Of a stretch of DNA of 64,000 nt, positions 50,505-58,791 are shown one piece after another. Under the pieces are notes generated by a model that did not search any database, was not told the origin of the DNA, and worked only from the letters and a program-made list of their open reading frames with translations. The position numbers and the translations under genes were made by a program. Every line of letters begins with the position of its first letter. Within the stretch, counting starts at the first letter, position 1. Source of the DNA: Pseudomonas kuykendallii (GTDB lineage Bacteria > Pseudomonadota > Gammaproteobacteria > Pseudomonadales > Pseudomonadaceae); assembly GCF_900106975.1 (NCBI RefSeq), contig NZ_FNNU01000001.1:124001-188000 (forward strand), read 5' to 3'.

Positions 50505-50930
50505 TCAAACCAGCGTGAGGGTGACGTCGATGTTGCCGCGGGTCGCGTTCGAGTACGGGCAGACGATGTGCGCCTTCTGCACCAGTTCCTCGGCCTCCGC
50601 ACGTTCCAGCCCCGGCAGGGTGATCTTCAACTCGACCTCGATGCCGAAGCCGGTGGGAATCGCACCGATGCCGACCACCCCTTCGATCCAGGTGTCGGGC
50701 GACAGCACGTGCTTGTCGCGGGCAGCGACGAACTTCAGCGCCCCCAGGAAGCAGGCCGAGTAGCCGGCAGCGAACAGTTGCTCGGGGTTGGTGCCCTGGC
50801 CGCCGGCGCCGCCAAGTTCCTTGGGCGTGGCCAGGCTGACGTCGAGCACGCCATCGGAAGAGACGGCGCGGCCATCACGGCCACCGGTGGCATCGGCATA
50901 GGCACGGTAGAGAACGTTTTCGATCGACAT
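50505..50930 (-). CDS. ohr: Organic hydroperoxide resistance protein (OsmC/Ohr family)
   Basis: 141 aa thiol peroxidase. Catalytic cysteines C60 ([12 protein letters not shown]) and C124 ([13 protein letters not shown]) in the usual Ohr positions. Reduces organic peroxides with dihydrolipoyl-type electrons. Start ATG 50930. Adjacent upstream gene is an OhrR-type MarR regulator; a shared GCGCNAGTTATT motif lies in front of both. Confidence 0.95.
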   Translation of the reverse strand: MSIENVLYRAYADATGGRDGRAVSSDGVLDVSLATPKELGGAGGQGTNPEQLFAAGYSACFLGALKFVAARDKHVLSPDTWIEGVVGIGAIPTGFGIEVELKITLPGLERAEAEELVQKAHIVCPYSNATRGNIDVTLTLV

Positions 50931-51075
50931 GGTGTATTTCCTTTTCAAGAGTGGGGTCAGGTGCAGGCGCCCGTTGGCGGCGCGGTAGATCGGACGGGCG
51001 CGAGCAACCGGGGGTACTCCTGCTCTGTAGCGCAAATCAGATCCGTGGATTTAAGTTAGCTCGCATTTATTTTGC

Positions 51076-51089
51076 GCGCAAGTTATTTG
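51076..51089. promoter_or_regulatory. Candidate OhrR operator (ohr side)
   Basis: GCGCAAGTTATTTG, in an AT-rich stretch (51050-51100) upstream of ohr. A near copy, GCGCCAGTTATTG, occurs at 51633-51645 upstream of ohrR. Twelve of the first 12 positions agree except one. Assignment is inference. Confidence 0.4.
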
Positions 51090-51132
51090 TCGAAAAAAAT
51101 TATCCAGCCAGAAAAAACCCGCCAGCGGCGGG

Positions 51133-51582
51133 TCAGAGGGCGTTTCGGAAATTGCTTCGCAAGGTGACCAGTTGATCCTTCAGCGCGAGCAGTTCCTCCA
51201 CGCTTTGGCCGCTGGCCTCGACGATGCAGAGCGGGAACGCCTCGGCCTGCTTGCGCAGCGCCCAACCGGCTTCCGTGACATGCAGCTCGACCACGCGCTC
51301 GTCGCTGCTGCTGCGGGTACGCGTGATCAGTCCGATGCCTTCCAGGCGCTTGAGCAAGGGCGTTACCGAGCCGGGGTCGGTCAGCAGTCGACCGCTGAGA
51401 TCGCCGACGGTGATTCCATCGCCCTCCCACAGCACCAGCATCGCCAGGTATTGCGGGTAGGTCAGCCCTACCGCCTGCAGCAGCGGCTTGTAGATCTTGG
51501 TCATCAACAGCGAGGTGGAATAGAGCGCGAAGCACAGCTGGTTATCCAGCTTCAGTTCCTCGCAGGCATCGGTCCTGGACAT
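51133..51582 (-). CDS. ohrR: OhrR-type MarR family regulator, 2-Cys
   Basis: 149 aa. Peroxide-sensing C17 in LDNQLCFALYSTS, second Cys C119 (FPLCIVEASG) typical of two-cysteine OhrR, winged HTH (about 55-100, GRLLTDPGSVTPLLKRLEGI). Repressor of ohr, inactivated by oxidation of C17. ATG 51582 follows a purine-rich leader. Same strand as ohr, separated by 202 nt, so ohr has its own promoter. Confidence 0.94.
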   Translation of the reverse strand: MSRTDACEELKLDNQLCFALYSTSLLMTKIYKPLLQAVGLTYPQYLAMLVLWEGDGITVGDLSGRLLTDPGSVTPLLKRLEGIGLITRTRSSSDERVVELHVTEAGWALRKQAEAFPLCIVEASGQSVEELLALKDQLVTLRSNFRNAL

Positions 51583-51975
51583 GGCGGAGTCCTCCGTTCG
51601 ATGGCGATAACGTTAACGCGCAAAATGATTCTGCGCCAGTTATTGCGATCAAAGTACACCTATTCGGGAGCCTCTAGTGCAGGCATTCAAACGAAGCGGC
51701 GTATCGAAAATACACTCGAAAGTTGCGTCGAAGTTACAACGCGGCGCGAACAATTGTGCATTCTGTTTCATCGTCGAAACATCTAACACGCAACGTGCGC
51801 GCCAACAGGTAATCGCAAAAAGCCACCCCTGATTAATTCATGGAAAACCATTCGTCAGTGATCCATGGATATGCGACTGAATGCCGAACTAGTTGGCGAA
51901 AGTGGTCTCAGAAAAAGTGCAAGCCGATGGTAATGATTCTTGAATCAGCGTTCTAGCGACGGAGGAAAACCCTTT
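51583..51975. other. 393-bp intergenic region before KGG genes
   Basis: No gene seen. More AT-rich than surroundings. Left end (51600-51650) holds the second GCGCNAGTTATT motif near ohrR; right end ends in a GGAGG ribosome site at 51961-51965 for the first KGG gene. A stress promoter for the KGG genes is expected but I cannot point to it. Confidence 0.5.
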
Positions 51976-52128
51976 ATGGCTACCCCGCACAGCAACCCCG
52001 GAAACTTCGCCAACAACCGTGAGAAGGCCGCCGAAGCGGGCCGCAAGGGAGGCCGCAACAGCGGCGGCAACTTCGCCAACGACCGGGAACGCGCCTCCCG
52101 GGCCGGTCGCAAGGGCGGTTCGCACTAG
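51976..52128 (+). CDS. KGG-repeat stress-induced protein, first copy
   Basis: 50 aa hydrophilic protein with two tandem segments of the type NFANNREKAAEAGRKGG, the KGG (PF10685-like) stress motif also seen in Bacillus GsiB/E. coli YciG. ATG 51976 with GGAGG ten bases upstream. Followed 46 nt later by a close paralogue. Confidence 0.9.
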   Translation: MATPHSNPGNFANNREKAAEAGRKGGRNSGGNFANDRERASRAGRKGGSH

Positions 52129-52174
52129 GCGGACGGAATCACCGGAAACCCATCAATCGATGAAGGAGTGCAGC

Positions 52175-52321
52175 ATGGCTCATTCGAATCCTGGCAACTT
52201 CGCCAATGACCGCGAAAAAGCGGCAGCCGCCGGACGCAAGGGCGGACAGAACAGTGGCGGCAACTTCGCCAACAACCGTGACCGGGCGTCGGAAGCCGGT
52301 CGCAAGGGCGGCTCCAAGTAA
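52175..52321 (+). CDS. KGG-repeat stress-induced protein, second copy
   Basis: 48 aa, nearly the same repeat composition as the preceding gene (NFANDREKAAAAGRKGG and NFANNRDRASEAGRKGG). ATG 52175 with AAGGAG. Tandem duplicate of the first copy, followed by a terminator. Confidence 0.9.
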   Translation: MAHSNPGNFANDREKAAAAGRKGGQNSGGNFANNRDRASEAGRKGGSK

Positions 52322-52405
52322 CTTCGGAGCGTCGCAGCGCTTATCGTCCAACTATTGAATCTAGGCGATAAGCGCATTGCACTAAATCGCATCCACAGAT
52401 GCAGA

Positions 52406-52440
52406 AACGGGAAAGTTGCCTGAGCGACTTTCCCGTTTTC
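52406..52440 (+). terminator. Terminator after KGG genes
   Basis: 14-bp stem AACGGGAAAGTTGC / GCGACTTTCCCGTT (one G-T pair), loop CTGA, then T-rich tail. Ends the KGG transcript and, read leftward, can serve the convergent DUF6506 gene. Confidence 0.8.
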
Positions 52441-52459
52441 ATATAGCAAGAATTTTCCG

Positions 52460-52750
52460 TTAGCCGACGGCACTCAACGGCGGCGCATCCAGATACTGCA
52501 CCAGCCCCACCCTCGCCCGCCCCTGCAGCGCCTGGCGAACCTGTTCGGCGTCCCGCATATCGAAGCCGCCGGACAGCTCGATCACCTGCACGTGCCGGGT
52601 GAGCAGCTCCTGGGCAACCATGACCGCCTCCTCGACGGTGCGCACCGCGCACACGGCGATTTCGAATTGCTCCGATTTCAGGCGCCCCTGATGGGCGAGG
52701 AAGTCCATGTCGGGCGTCTTGACGATGAATCCATAGCGTTGTTGCAGCAT
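52460..52750 (-). CDS. DUF6506 family small protein
   Basis: 96 aa soluble alpha/beta protein. Start LQQRYGFIVKTPDMDFLAHQ, core VQVIELSGGFDMRDAEQV. I recognise it as the DUF6506 type; function unknown. It is 21 nt downstream of the phosphate acetyltransferase gene on the same strand, with a GGAGG ribosome site, so it is likely in the sulfonate operon. Confidence 0.78.
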   Translation of the reverse strand: MLQQRYGFIVKTPDMDFLAHQGRLKSEQFEIAVCAVRTVEEAVMVAQELLTRHVQVIELSGGFDMRDAEQVRQALQGRARVGLVQYLDAPPLSAVG

Positions 52751-52771
52751 GCTGTTCCTCCAGGTATTCGC

Positions 52772-53719
52772 TCAGCTGGCCCGCTCGTGCAGCCGGCCGC
52801 GCTGGTGGTCGATGAAGATCGAGGCCAGCGCGCAGGAGGCCAGGCGCGCCTCCAGCGGGTCGGCGCGCGAGGTGATCATGATCGGCACCCGCGCACCGAG
52901 CACCAGCCCGGCCGCCGTGGCGCCCATGAAGTACACCATCTGCTTGAAGAGGAAATTGCCGGCCTCGAGGTTCGGCACCAGCAGGATGTCCGCGTTGCCC
53001 GCCACTTCGCCGGTGATGCCCTTGATCTGCGCGGCTTCCACCGACACGGCGTTGTCGAACGCCAGCGGTCCCTCGATGTGCGCGCCGCCGAGGGCGCCGA
53101 TCGCTGCGAGCTTGACCAGTTCGGCGGCGTCGACGCTGGACGGCATGGCGGCGGTGACCTCCTCGGTGCCGGAGAGGATCGCCATGCGCGGCTTGGCGTA
53201 GCCCAGCGCGTGCATCAGCTCTATGGCATTGCGCGCGATGTGCAGCTTGTCGATCAGCGTCGGCTGCACGTTGATCACCGCATCGGTGATGCACAGCGCG
53301 CGGTCGTTGCCCGGCAGCGTCATGTGGAAGACGTGGCTCAAGCGACTCTGGGTGCGCAGCCCGGCCTCGCGCTTGAGCACCGCGCGCAGCAATACGTCGG
53401 TGTGCAGGTGGCCTTTCATCAGCGCATCGGCTTCGCCGCGACTGGCGAGCATCGCGCAGGCCTGCGCGCTTTGCGCGTCGTCGTCGGCCTGCAGCAGACG
53501 GATGCCGTGCAGGTCCCAGCCGATACGCTCGGCCAGCGCGCGAAGGGCCGTCTCGTCGCCGACCAGGATCGGCTCGATCAGACCTTCGTCACACGCCTGG
53601 CGCGCACTGGCCAGGCTCAATTCGTTGACCGGATTGACCACCGCGGTGACGACCCTGGGCAGGCGCTTGGCGCGCTCGAGCAGGAACGGCGGGCATTCAC
53701 GGGTAAGGGTGCTGAGCAT
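52772..53719 (-). CDS. pta: Phosphate acetyl/butyryltransferase family protein
   Basis: 315 aa. PTA_PTB fold with EGLIEPILVGDE, DALMKGHLHTDVLLRAV, and the active-site region EGPLAFDNAVSVEAAQ / VPNLEAGNFLFKQMVYFMG. Converts acetyl phosphate plus CoA to acetyl-CoA. It follows xsc, whose product is acetyl phosphate, which gives this gene its likely role in sulfoacetaldehyde breakdown. ATG 53719 with GAGGG. A hairpin separates it from xsc. Phosphate butyryltransferase remains possible from sequence alone. Confidence 0.87.
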   Translation of the reverse strand: MLSTLTRECPPFLLERAKRLPRVVTAVVNPVNELSLASARQACDEGLIEPILVGDETALRALAERIGWDLHGIRLLQADDDAQSAQACAMLASRGEADALMKGHLHTDVLLRAVLKREAGLRTQSRLSHVFHMTLPGNDRALCITDAVINVQPTLIDKLHIARNAIELMHALGYAKPRMAILSGTEEVTAAMPSSVDAAELVKLAAIGALGGAHIEGPLAFDNAVSVEAAQIKGITGEVAGNADILLVPNLEAGNFLFKQMVYFMGATAAGLVLGARVPIMITSRADPLEARLASCALASIFIDHQRGRLHERAS

Positions 53720-53819
53720 AGTTGTCCCTCGAGGGCCACCGCCGCAACGGTGGCGCTCGTTTGAAGTGGACCTCGTTCAAGGCAGGCGTCAGGCCCAGCG
53801 AGCTAGAGCGAGACAAGGC

Positions 53820-53851
53820 GGAGACAACCGGGGGCGTCCCGGGTTGTCTCC
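53820..53851 (-). terminator. Hairpin between xsc and pta
   Basis: Stem GGAGACAACC / GGTTGTCTCC (53820-53829 with 53842-53851) with G/C-rich inner part; no T run. Probably an attenuator or mRNA-stabilising element rather than a full stop. Confidence 0.5.
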
Positions 53852-53887
53852 AAGCGCCGACGCTCAGCAGGCCGAAGCCCCACTCGA

Positions 53888-55648
53888 TCAGCAGTAGTCC
53901 TTGTACTTGTCGAGGTAGCGCACCGGCTTGGACAGCGCATCGCGACGGAACGGATCGCCCAGCTCGCGGGTACACATGATCTCGATCACCGTGGTCTTGC
54001 CGTCCTTCTGCGCGGCGCAGGCGGCCTTCAGCGCCGGGCCGACGTCCTCCAGCCGGTCGACGGTGACGCCTTCGGCGCCCATCGCCCGGGCGATCTCGGC
54101 GAAGCTCTGGTTTTCCAGGTCGCCGGCGACGAAGCGGCGGTTGTAGAAGTCCACCTGGTTCTTCTTCTCCGCGCCCCACTGACGGTTGTGGAAGACGATC
54201 GAGGTGACCGGGATGTTCTCCCGCACGCAGGTCATGATTTCCATCATCGACATGCCCCAGGCACCGTCGCCGGCGTAGGAAATGGCGGTGCGGTGCGGTG
54301 CGGCGACCTTGGCGCCGATGATGGTCGGCAGCGCGTAGCCGCAGTTGCCGAAGCTCATCGCGGCGAAGAACGAACGCGGCTTCTCGAAGCGCAGGTAGCT
54401 GTTGGAGACCGAGTTGATGTTGCCGATGTCGGTGGAGACCATGGCATCGGCCGGCATCGCCTTCTCCAGCTCGCGCAGGACCTGACGCGGGTGCAGGTAG
54501 CTGCCCTCCTCGCCTTCCTGCTCCTTGATCATGTCCAGCGAGTATTCGTCCTTCTCGTGGACCCATTCGTCGAGTTCCGCTTCCCAGGCGGATTTCTCCG
54601 CGGCGATTTCTTCGGCACGCGCGCCCTTGGTCTGCAGGCAGGCCACGTCCAGCGCCTTGAGGCGTTCGTGCAGGCTGACGGCGGCGGCCTTGGCATCACC
54701 GCAGATGCCCACGGAAATCTTCTTCACCAGGCCGAGCATGGTCGGGTCGCAGTCGATCTGAATGATCTTGGCGTTCTTCGGCCAGTAATCCATGCCGTGT
54801 TGCGGCAGCGTGCCGAACGGGCCGAGACGGGTGCCCAGCGCGACCACCACGTCGGCGCGGGAAATCAGCTTCATCCCGGCCTTGGAGCCCTGGTAGCCGA
54901 GCGGGCCGCACCACAACGGGTGGCTGGCCGGGAACGAGTCGTTGTGCAGGTAGCTGTTCACCACCGGCGCACCGAGGAATTCGGCCAGCGCCTTGCACTC
55001 CTCCACCGCGTCGCCCATCACCACGCCGCCGCCGGAGATGATCACCGGGTTCTTCGCCTGCGCCAGCATCGCCGCGGCTTCGGCCAGGCTCTGCTCGCCG
55101 CCGGCGCTGCGCTCGATGCGGATCGGCTTGGGAATCTCGACGTTGATGTCGCCGTAGAAGAAGTCGCGCGGGATGTTCAGCTGGGTCGGGCCGTTTTCCA
55201 GCATCGCGCGGTCGAAGCAGCGCGCGGTCAGTTCGGCCATCCGCGCCGGGTTGGCGACATGGCCCTGGTACTTGGTGATGGTCTCGAAGAACGGCAGTTG
55301 CTGGGCTTCCTGGAAGCCGCCGAGGCCCTGGCTCATCGAGCCGGTTTCCGGGGTGATCACCACCACCGGGCTATGCGCCCAGTAGGCGGCGGCGATGGCG
55401 GTGACGAAGTTGGTGATACCCGGCCCGTTCTGCGCGATGCACACGCCATGACGGCCGCTGACCCGCGAATAGCCGTCGGCCATGTGCCCGGCGCCCTGCT
55501 CGTGGACCACCGGAATGAAGCGGATACCGGCTGGCGCGAAGATGTCCATCGCGTCCATGAAGGCCGAACCCATGATGCCGAAGATGTCGGTGACGCCATT
55601 GGCGACCATCGTTTCGACGAGCGCCTCGCTGGGAGTCATGCGTGCCAT
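53888..55648 (-). CDS. xsc: Sulfoacetaldehyde acetyltransferase
   Basis: 586 aa ThDP enzyme: sulfoacetaldehyde plus phosphate to acetyl phosphate plus sulfite. Seen: start TPSEALVETMVANGVTDIFG, the catalytic Glu in FIPVVHEQGAGHMADGYSR, ThDP motif YAGDGAWGMSMMEIMTCVRE with FHNRQWGAEKKNQ, and typical Xsc end YLDKYKDYC. ATG 55648 with AAGGAA. Context: a Pta, a TauR-like regulator, an MHS transporter and a choline-dehydrogenase-like enzyme nearby. Sulfite disposal genes are not in the window. Confidence 0.95.
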   Translation of the reverse strand: MARMTPSEALVETMVANGVTDIFGIMGSAFMDAMDIFAPAGIRFIPVVHEQGAGHMADGYSRVSGRHGVCIAQNGPGITNFVTAIAAAYWAHSPVVVITPETGSMSQGLGGFQEAQQLPFFETITKYQGHVANPARMAELTARCFDRAMLENGPTQLNIPRDFFYGDINVEIPKPIRIERSAGGEQSLAEAAAMLAQAKNPVIISGGGVVMGDAVEECKALAEFLGAPVVNSYLHNDSFPASHPLWCGPLGYQGSKAGMKLISRADVVVALGTRLGPFGTLPQHGMDYWPKNAKIIQIDCDPTMLGLVKKISVGICGDAKAAAVSLHERLKALDVACLQTKGARAEEIAAEKSAWEAELDEWVHEKDEYSLDMIKEQEGEEGSYLHPRQVLRELEKAMPADAMVSTDIGNINSVSNSYLRFEKPRSFFAAMSFGNCGYALPTIIGAKVAAPHRTAISYAGDGAWGMSMMEIMTCVRENIPVTSIVFHNRQWGAEKKNQVDFYNRRFVAGDLENQSFAEIARAMGAEGVTVDRLEDVGPALKAACAAQKDGKTTVIEIMCTRELGDPFRRDALSKPVRYLDKYKDYC

Positions 55649-55873
55649 GTGCTGTTCCTTATCGGTTGGTTGCGTGCAGCGACTTGCGCGCCGCGGGAAG
55701 GGAGAGCGGGGACGACGACGCCATCCGCGCGGGTCGCGCGACGGCCTGGCGGAGGTGATGGGTGTTCACGGAAGTGGATTTCGCCGGCATGTGCGCCTCG
55801 CCCCTTGTTGTTCTTGTGGCTGACATCCGTCGCGGCCGCCTCGTGGGCGAGGCCGCGCGAACCTGGACCAAGA
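55649..55873. promoter_or_regulatory. xsc upstream region
   Basis: Region before xsc that should contain its promoter; no clear core elements seen. CTGGACCAAGACTAGG at 55863-55878 (near the small ORF end) resembles the CTGGAC half-site recalled for TauR regulators; low confidence. Confidence 0.3.
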
Positions 55874-55994
55874 CTAGGAGCTGCGCGCCCCGCCGCCATA
55901 GGGCCAGTTCCCCGCCATCCGTTGCGCCAGCCGCTCTGCCGCGGCCTGCGGCGATGGGACCAGTCGGCAGGAAATCGTCGTACCAGGGCGTCAT
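55874..55994 (-). other. Possible small coupled ORF, apparently frameshifted
   Basis: An ATG at 55994 overlaps the TauR-like stop codon (ATGA), the classic coupling layout, and gives MTPWYDDFLPTGPIAAGR. A one-base frame change near 55935 would let a GC3-rich frame continue as AERLAQRMAGNWPYGGGARS and stop at TAG (55874), about 40 aa in all. Without the change the frame runs on to 55659 with unconvincing sequence. Not a recognised family; may be a decayed gene or sequencing error. Confidence 0.25.
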
Positions 55995-57460
55995 GGGCAC
56001 AGCCCCTGGATCAGTTCGGCGAGAATCTCGATGCCCGGCCGGATGCGCTCCACCGGAATCGACGAATAGCCGAGCCGGAAGAAATTCTGCGGCGCGTTCT
56101 CGCTGTGGAAATGGATGTCGCCGGGCTCGATCAGCACGCCGCGCTCGGCGGCGAGCTGGCGCAGCACGCGGGCATCCAGGTTGTCCGGCCCCTTAACCCA
56201 GTAGCAGGAACCGCCGAAGGCGGGCTGCTGCGACGACTCGGGAAGGAACTCGTCGAGCGCCGCGTGCATCGCCTGCGAGCGCTCCTCGTAGGCCTGCATG
56301 AGCGTCATCATCAGCGCGTCGTGGTAGCCGCGCTCGAGGAACAGCGCCACCGAGCGCTGATTGTTCGCCGCCGGGTGCCGCACCATCAGCCGGCGCAGCG
56401 CGCGGGCCTCGCGAATCAGCGGTTCCGGGCCGACCAGGTAACCGACGCGCAGCCCCGGCGCGAGGGTCTTCGACAGGCTGCCGGTGTAGATCACCCGCTC
56501 GTTGCGGTCGAGGCTCTTGAGCGCCGGCGTCGGGTTGCTGCGGTAGTTGGTCTCGCTTTCGTAGTCGTCCTCGATGATCAGGAAATCGTGCCGGTGCGCC
56601 CGTTCCAGCAGTTCGTAGCGCCGCTCCAGCGGCATGGTCACGGTGGTCGGGCACTGGTGGCTGGGCGTCACGTACACGCAATCGCAGGCGGCCAGGCGGT
56701 CGTCGATGATCAGCCCGTGCTCGTCCACCGGCAGCGGCAGCACGCGCGAGGGGTTGAGCAGCGCGATGTTGCGCACGTCCATGTATCCGGGGTCCTCGAT
56801 GCCGAGGCAGCGGTCCTTGTCCAGCAGCAGGCGGGCGAGGATGTACAGCGCCTGCTGCGCGCCGACGGTCACCAGAATCTGCTCGGGCCGCGCCCAGACG
56901 CCGCGCCGCGGAAGCAGACGGGTGCGGATCTGCTCCATCAGCAGCGGGTCGTCGTTGTCGAGGCGGTCGCTGGCCCAGTCGCGGATCGCCGGCACGCTGA
57001 CGGCGTCGCGGCAGCACTCGCGCCAGTTGGCAGTGGGAAACAGCGCCGGGTCGAACTGCCCGTAGATGAACGGGTAGGGAAAGTTCTGCCAGTCGCGCGG
57101 CTTGATCTTGTTGCGCTGGGCGGACGGATTGAGCACGAAATGCCGCGACCAGTCCGGCGCATCCTGCGTGCGCGGCGCCGGCTCGACGCGCGGCGCGGCG
57201 GGCTTGCGCGAGAGGATCGCCGGGTTGACATAGTAGCCGCTGCGCTCGCGCGCCAGCAGGTAGCCGTCGTCGAGCAGGTGCTCGTAGGTCAGCACCACCG
57301 TGTTGCGCGCGATGTTTAGTTGCTTGGCCAGCTTGCGACTGGAAGGCAGCGGTTTTTCCAACGGCATGTTGCCGTTGAGGATCGCCCGGGCGATCTGCTC
57401 GCGCAGCTGCTGCTGCAGGCTGGCGGCCTTTTCCGGGGACAAATGGAACAGTTGCAGCAT
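55991..57460 (-). CDS. TauR-like MocR regulator (GntR HTH-aminotransferase)
   Basis: 489 aa. Winged HTH (about residues 15-80; LPSSRKLAKQLNIARNTVVL, then EHLLDDGYLLARERSGYYV) and aminotransferase-like domain with PLP lysine in YTGSLSKTLAPGLRVGYL. PLP-dependent activator; TauR of Rhodobacter controls taurine/xsc genes (known). Placed directly upstream of xsc on the same strand. ATG 57460 has GAGG. Divergent from thiS. Confidence 0.9.
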   Translation of the reverse strand: MLQLFHLSPEKAASLQQQLREQIARAILNGNMPLEKPLPSSRKLAKQLNIARNTVVLTYEHLLDDGYLLARERSGYYVNPAILSRKPAAPRVEPAPRTQDAPDWSRHFVLNPSAQRNKIKPRDWQNFPYPFIYGQFDPALFPTANWRECCRDAVSVPAIRDWASDRLDNDDPLLMEQIRTRLLPRRGVWARPEQILVTVGAQQALYILARLLLDKDRCLGIEDPGYMDVRNIALLNPSRVLPLPVDEHGLIIDDRLAACDCVYVTPSHQCPTTVTMPLERRYELLERAHRHDFLIIEDDYESETNYRSNPTPALKSLDRNERVIYTGSLSKTLAPGLRVGYLVGPEPLIREARALRRLMVRHPAANNQRSVALFLERGYHDALMMTLMQAYEERSQAMHAALDEFLPESSQQPAFGGSCYWVKGPDNLDARVLRQLAAERGVLIEPGDIHFHSENAPQNFFRLGYSSIPVERIRPGIEILAELIQGLCP

Positions 57461-57627
57461 CACAACCTCGCGTTCTAATTGTTGTTGTCGGACCGGCGGA
57501 TCGACGCGTGCACGTCTCCGCGATGACGCCGCCGCGCTGGCACCAACGAGAGCGAATCGTTGGCCCTGCATGGCGCCGCGAGCGGCCGGGCAAGCTGGTG
57601 GCGGACACAACCGACCGGCCAGGCCGC

Positions 57628-57831
57628 ATGATCGAGCTTCATATAAACGGCGAGGCGCACCGCCTGCCCCAGCCCTGCACCCTCGGCGAACTGCTGCAAC
57701 GGCTCGACCTGCAGCAGCGCCGGGTGGCGGCGGAACTCAATGGCTGGGTGATCCCGCGCAGCCAGCACGGGGCATGCGTACTCGCCGACGGCGATCGCCT
57801 GGAACTGGTCCACGCCATCGGCGGCGGCTGA
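57628..57831 (+). CDS. thiS: Sulfur carrier protein ThiS
   Basis: 67 aa ubiquitin-fold protein; start IELHINGEAHRLPQPCTLGE, middle AAELNGWVIPRSQH, and the C-terminal HAIGGG needed for thiocarboxylate formation. Supplies sulfur to ThiG. ATG 57628 has only a weak ribosome site. It is 36 nt upstream of thiG. Confidence 0.9.
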   Translation: MIELHINGEAHRLPQPCTLGELLQRLDLQQRRVAAELNGWVIPRSQHGACVLADGDRLELVHAIGGG

Positions 57832-57867
57832 CTCCGGTCGCGCCACGCCGCCGCACAAGGAGCTGCC

Positions 57868-58665
57868 ATGAACGTCGCCACATCCCCACCGGACTGCCTG
57901 ATCGTCCACGGTCACATCTTCACTTCGCGCCTGCTGGTCGGCACCGGGCATTACGCCGACCTGGAGCAGACCCGCGCCGCCATCGAGGCCAGCGGCGCCG
58001 AGGTGGTCACCTTCGCGGTGCGCCGCAGCAACCTCGGCCAGGACGCCGCGCAGCCGAACCTGCTCGAGGTGATCCCGCCCGAGCGCTATACCCTGTTGCC
58101 GAACACCGCCGGCTGCTACACCGCCGAGGACGCGGTGCGCACCTGCCTGCTCGCCCGCGAGCTGCTGGACGGCCACGACCTGGTCAAGCTGGAAGTGCTC
58201 GGCGACCCGAGGACGCTCTACCCGGACATCGGCGAAACCCTCAAGGCTGCCGAAAGGCTGGTTCGTGAGGGGTTCCAGGTGATGGTCTACACCAGCGACG
58301 ACCCGCTCGCCGCGCGCAAGCTCGAAGACCTCGGCTGCGTCGCGATCATGCCGCTGGGCGCGCCCATCGGCTCCGGGCTGGGAATCCGCAACCCGTACAA
58401 CATCGGCCTGATCGTGGAGAACGCCCGGGTTCCAGTGATCGTCGACGCCGGCGTCGGCACGCCCTCGGATGCCACCTTCGCCATGGAACTGGGCTGCGCC
58501 GGCGTGCTGATGAACACCGCCATCGCCAAGGCCCGCGATCCGCTGCTGATGGCCGCAGCAATGCGCAAGGCGGTGCAGGCCGGGCGCGAGGGTTACCTGG
58601 CCGGGCGCATGCCCCGGCGTTCGCTGGGCGACGCCTCGTCGCCACTGGGCGGTCTGTTCTACTGA
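57868..58665 (+). CDS. thiG: Thiazole synthase ThiG
   Basis: 265 aa TIM barrel forming the thiazole phosphate of thiamine. Active-site lysine in [18 protein letters not shown], phosphate loop [20 protein letters not shown] and [23 protein letters not shown] 57868 with AAGGAG. It is probably an extra copy, since the housekeeping thiS-thiG pair is normally elsewhere in Pseudomonas (inference). Thiamine diphosphate is the cofactor of the neighbouring xsc product. Confidence 0.93.
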   Translation: MNVATSPPDCLIVHGHIFTSRLLVGTGHYADLEQTRAAIEASGAEVVTFAVRRSNLGQDAAQPNLLEVIPPERYTLLPNTAGCYTAEDAVRTCLLARELLDGHDLVKLEVLGDPRTLYPDIGETLKAAERLVREGFQVMVYTSDDPLAARKLEDLGCVAIMPLGAPIGSGLGIRNPYNIGLIVENARVPVIVDAGVGTPSDATFAMELGCAGVLMNTAIAKARDPLLMAAAMRKAVQAGREGYLAGRMPRRSLGDASSPLGGLFY

Positions 58666-58686
58666 GATAGTCGCCTCCTCGCTCCA

Positions 58687-58774
58687 CCGGGCTTCACGCC
58701 CGGCGGGGCTCGTCGTTGTCCACGCTGATCCACCACACGAAGCAAAGCCAGCGTCTCCTCGCGAAGACGCTGGC
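58687..58774. terminator. Two hairpins between convergent thiG and transporter genes
   Basis: CCGGGC-TTCAC-GCCCGG (58687-58703) and CCAGCGTCT / AGACGCTGG (58749-58757 with 58766-58774, 8-nt loop). The second, read leftward, is followed by GGCTTTGCTT and may end the transporter transcript; weak T tracts. Confidence 0.5.
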
Positions 58775-58791
58775 CGGGCCGTTTCGAGTGG

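Noticed and set aside
54188-57319. A 1043-codon open frame on the plus strand opposite xsc and the TauR-like gene
   Set aside because: It is antisense to two genes with complete family motifs and arises from high GC content; its sequence is repeat-like and has no ribosome site.
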